6,934 nt of DNA, from the NCBI GenBank assembly GCA_003520025.1, contig DOVP01000205.1, positions 1 to 6,934 of the forward strand. The letters are read 5' to 3'. The translations under genes were made by a program, and so were the position numbers. Shown one piece after another: positions 6,780 to 6,934 of the stretch (positions are counted from its first letter, which is position 1; each line of letters opens with the position of its first letter). Under the pieces are notes generated by a model. It was not told the DNA's origin, did no database searches, and saw nothing but the letters and a program-made list of their open reading frames with translations. The stretch is from Phycisphaerales bacterium (lineage in GTDB: Bacteria; Planctomycetota; Phycisphaerae; Phycisphaerales; SM1A02).

Positions 6780-6934
6780 TCAGACACCTTCGCCGACGAG
6801 GATTTCGGCAGCGGTCTTCTTGAGCACCTCATCGATCGTGACCTCCGGCGCGAGTTCGGTGAGGACGAATCGGCGTTTGTCCGGGTCCATCTCGAGTACG
6901 CACAGATCGGTGATCACCATGTCGATGCAGGCCA
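6780..6934 (-). CDS. CoA-transferase subunit B, C-terminal end (5' partial)
   Basis: On the minus strand a frame runs from the window edge to a TGA at 6782-6780, giving 50 complete codons. The sequence includes MVITDLCVLEM, then FVLTELAPEVTIDEVLKKT, then AEILVGEGV. This is the C-terminal signature of the beta subunit of class I CoA-transferases (ScoB, AtoA, PcaJ and the second half of animal SCOT), where a (I/V)T(D/E)LxVxxxx strand is followed by L(T)ELAPGV(T/S)xEEVxxKT. The enzyme moves CoA between an acyl-CoA and a carboxylic acid, often succinyl-CoA and acetoacetate. The active-site Glu lies upstream, outside the window. Substrate cannot be told from this fragment. It is convergent with the sigma gene and separated by the terminator. 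The subunit A gene would be expected just beyond the window edge (inference). Confidence 0.8.
   Translation of the reverse strand, partial: ACIDMVITDLCVLEMDPDKRRFVLTELAPEVTIDEVLKKTAAEILVGEGV

Overview
The window looks like a piece of a planctomycete chromosome, perhaps of the Phycisphaerae (inference). Three things suggest this. A secreted protein ends in a Cys-containing dockerin-type tail. BamD-like and LptE-like outer-membrane genes sit together. Coding bias is moderately GC-rich on both strands. I see no insertion sequence, prophage, CRISPR array, tRNA or rRNA.

Layout. Bases 1-126 (+) are the last 41 codons of a dockerin-tailed protein. It converges on and overlaps, by 19 bp, a four-gene block on the minus strand that reads right to left: a BamD-like TPR protein (5324-4263), an LptE-like lipoprotein (4266-3754, ATGA overlap), the membrane protease FtsH (3713-1659, 40 bp gap) and a Ppx/GppA exopolyphosphatase (1643-108, GTG start, 15 bp gap). 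No terminator interrupts this block, so it is probably one operon. A 520 bp divergent intergenic region (5325-5844) separates it from a FliA/WhiG-family sigma factor (5845-6696, +). That region holds a long hairpin, a second inverted repeat, a TTGACA box and a possible short upstream ORF. The sigma gene ends at a strong intrinsic terminator with a UUCG loop. The last 155 bases (minus strand) are the C-terminus of a CoA-transferase subunit B.

How the genes fit together. The first two genes of the block point to building the outer membrane (beta-barrel insertion or scaffolding, and LPS delivery). FtsH is the quality-control protease of the inner membrane, and in E. coli it also sets LPS synthesis by degrading LpxC. 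Ppx degrades polyphosphate or pppGpp and ties the block to stress and starvation. The arrangement reads as an envelope-homeostasis operon. All full genes belong to known families. The parts most worth a second look are the unlipidated BamD-like protein, the block's gene order, and the structured leader of the sigma gene. I did not find a clearly undescribed system.
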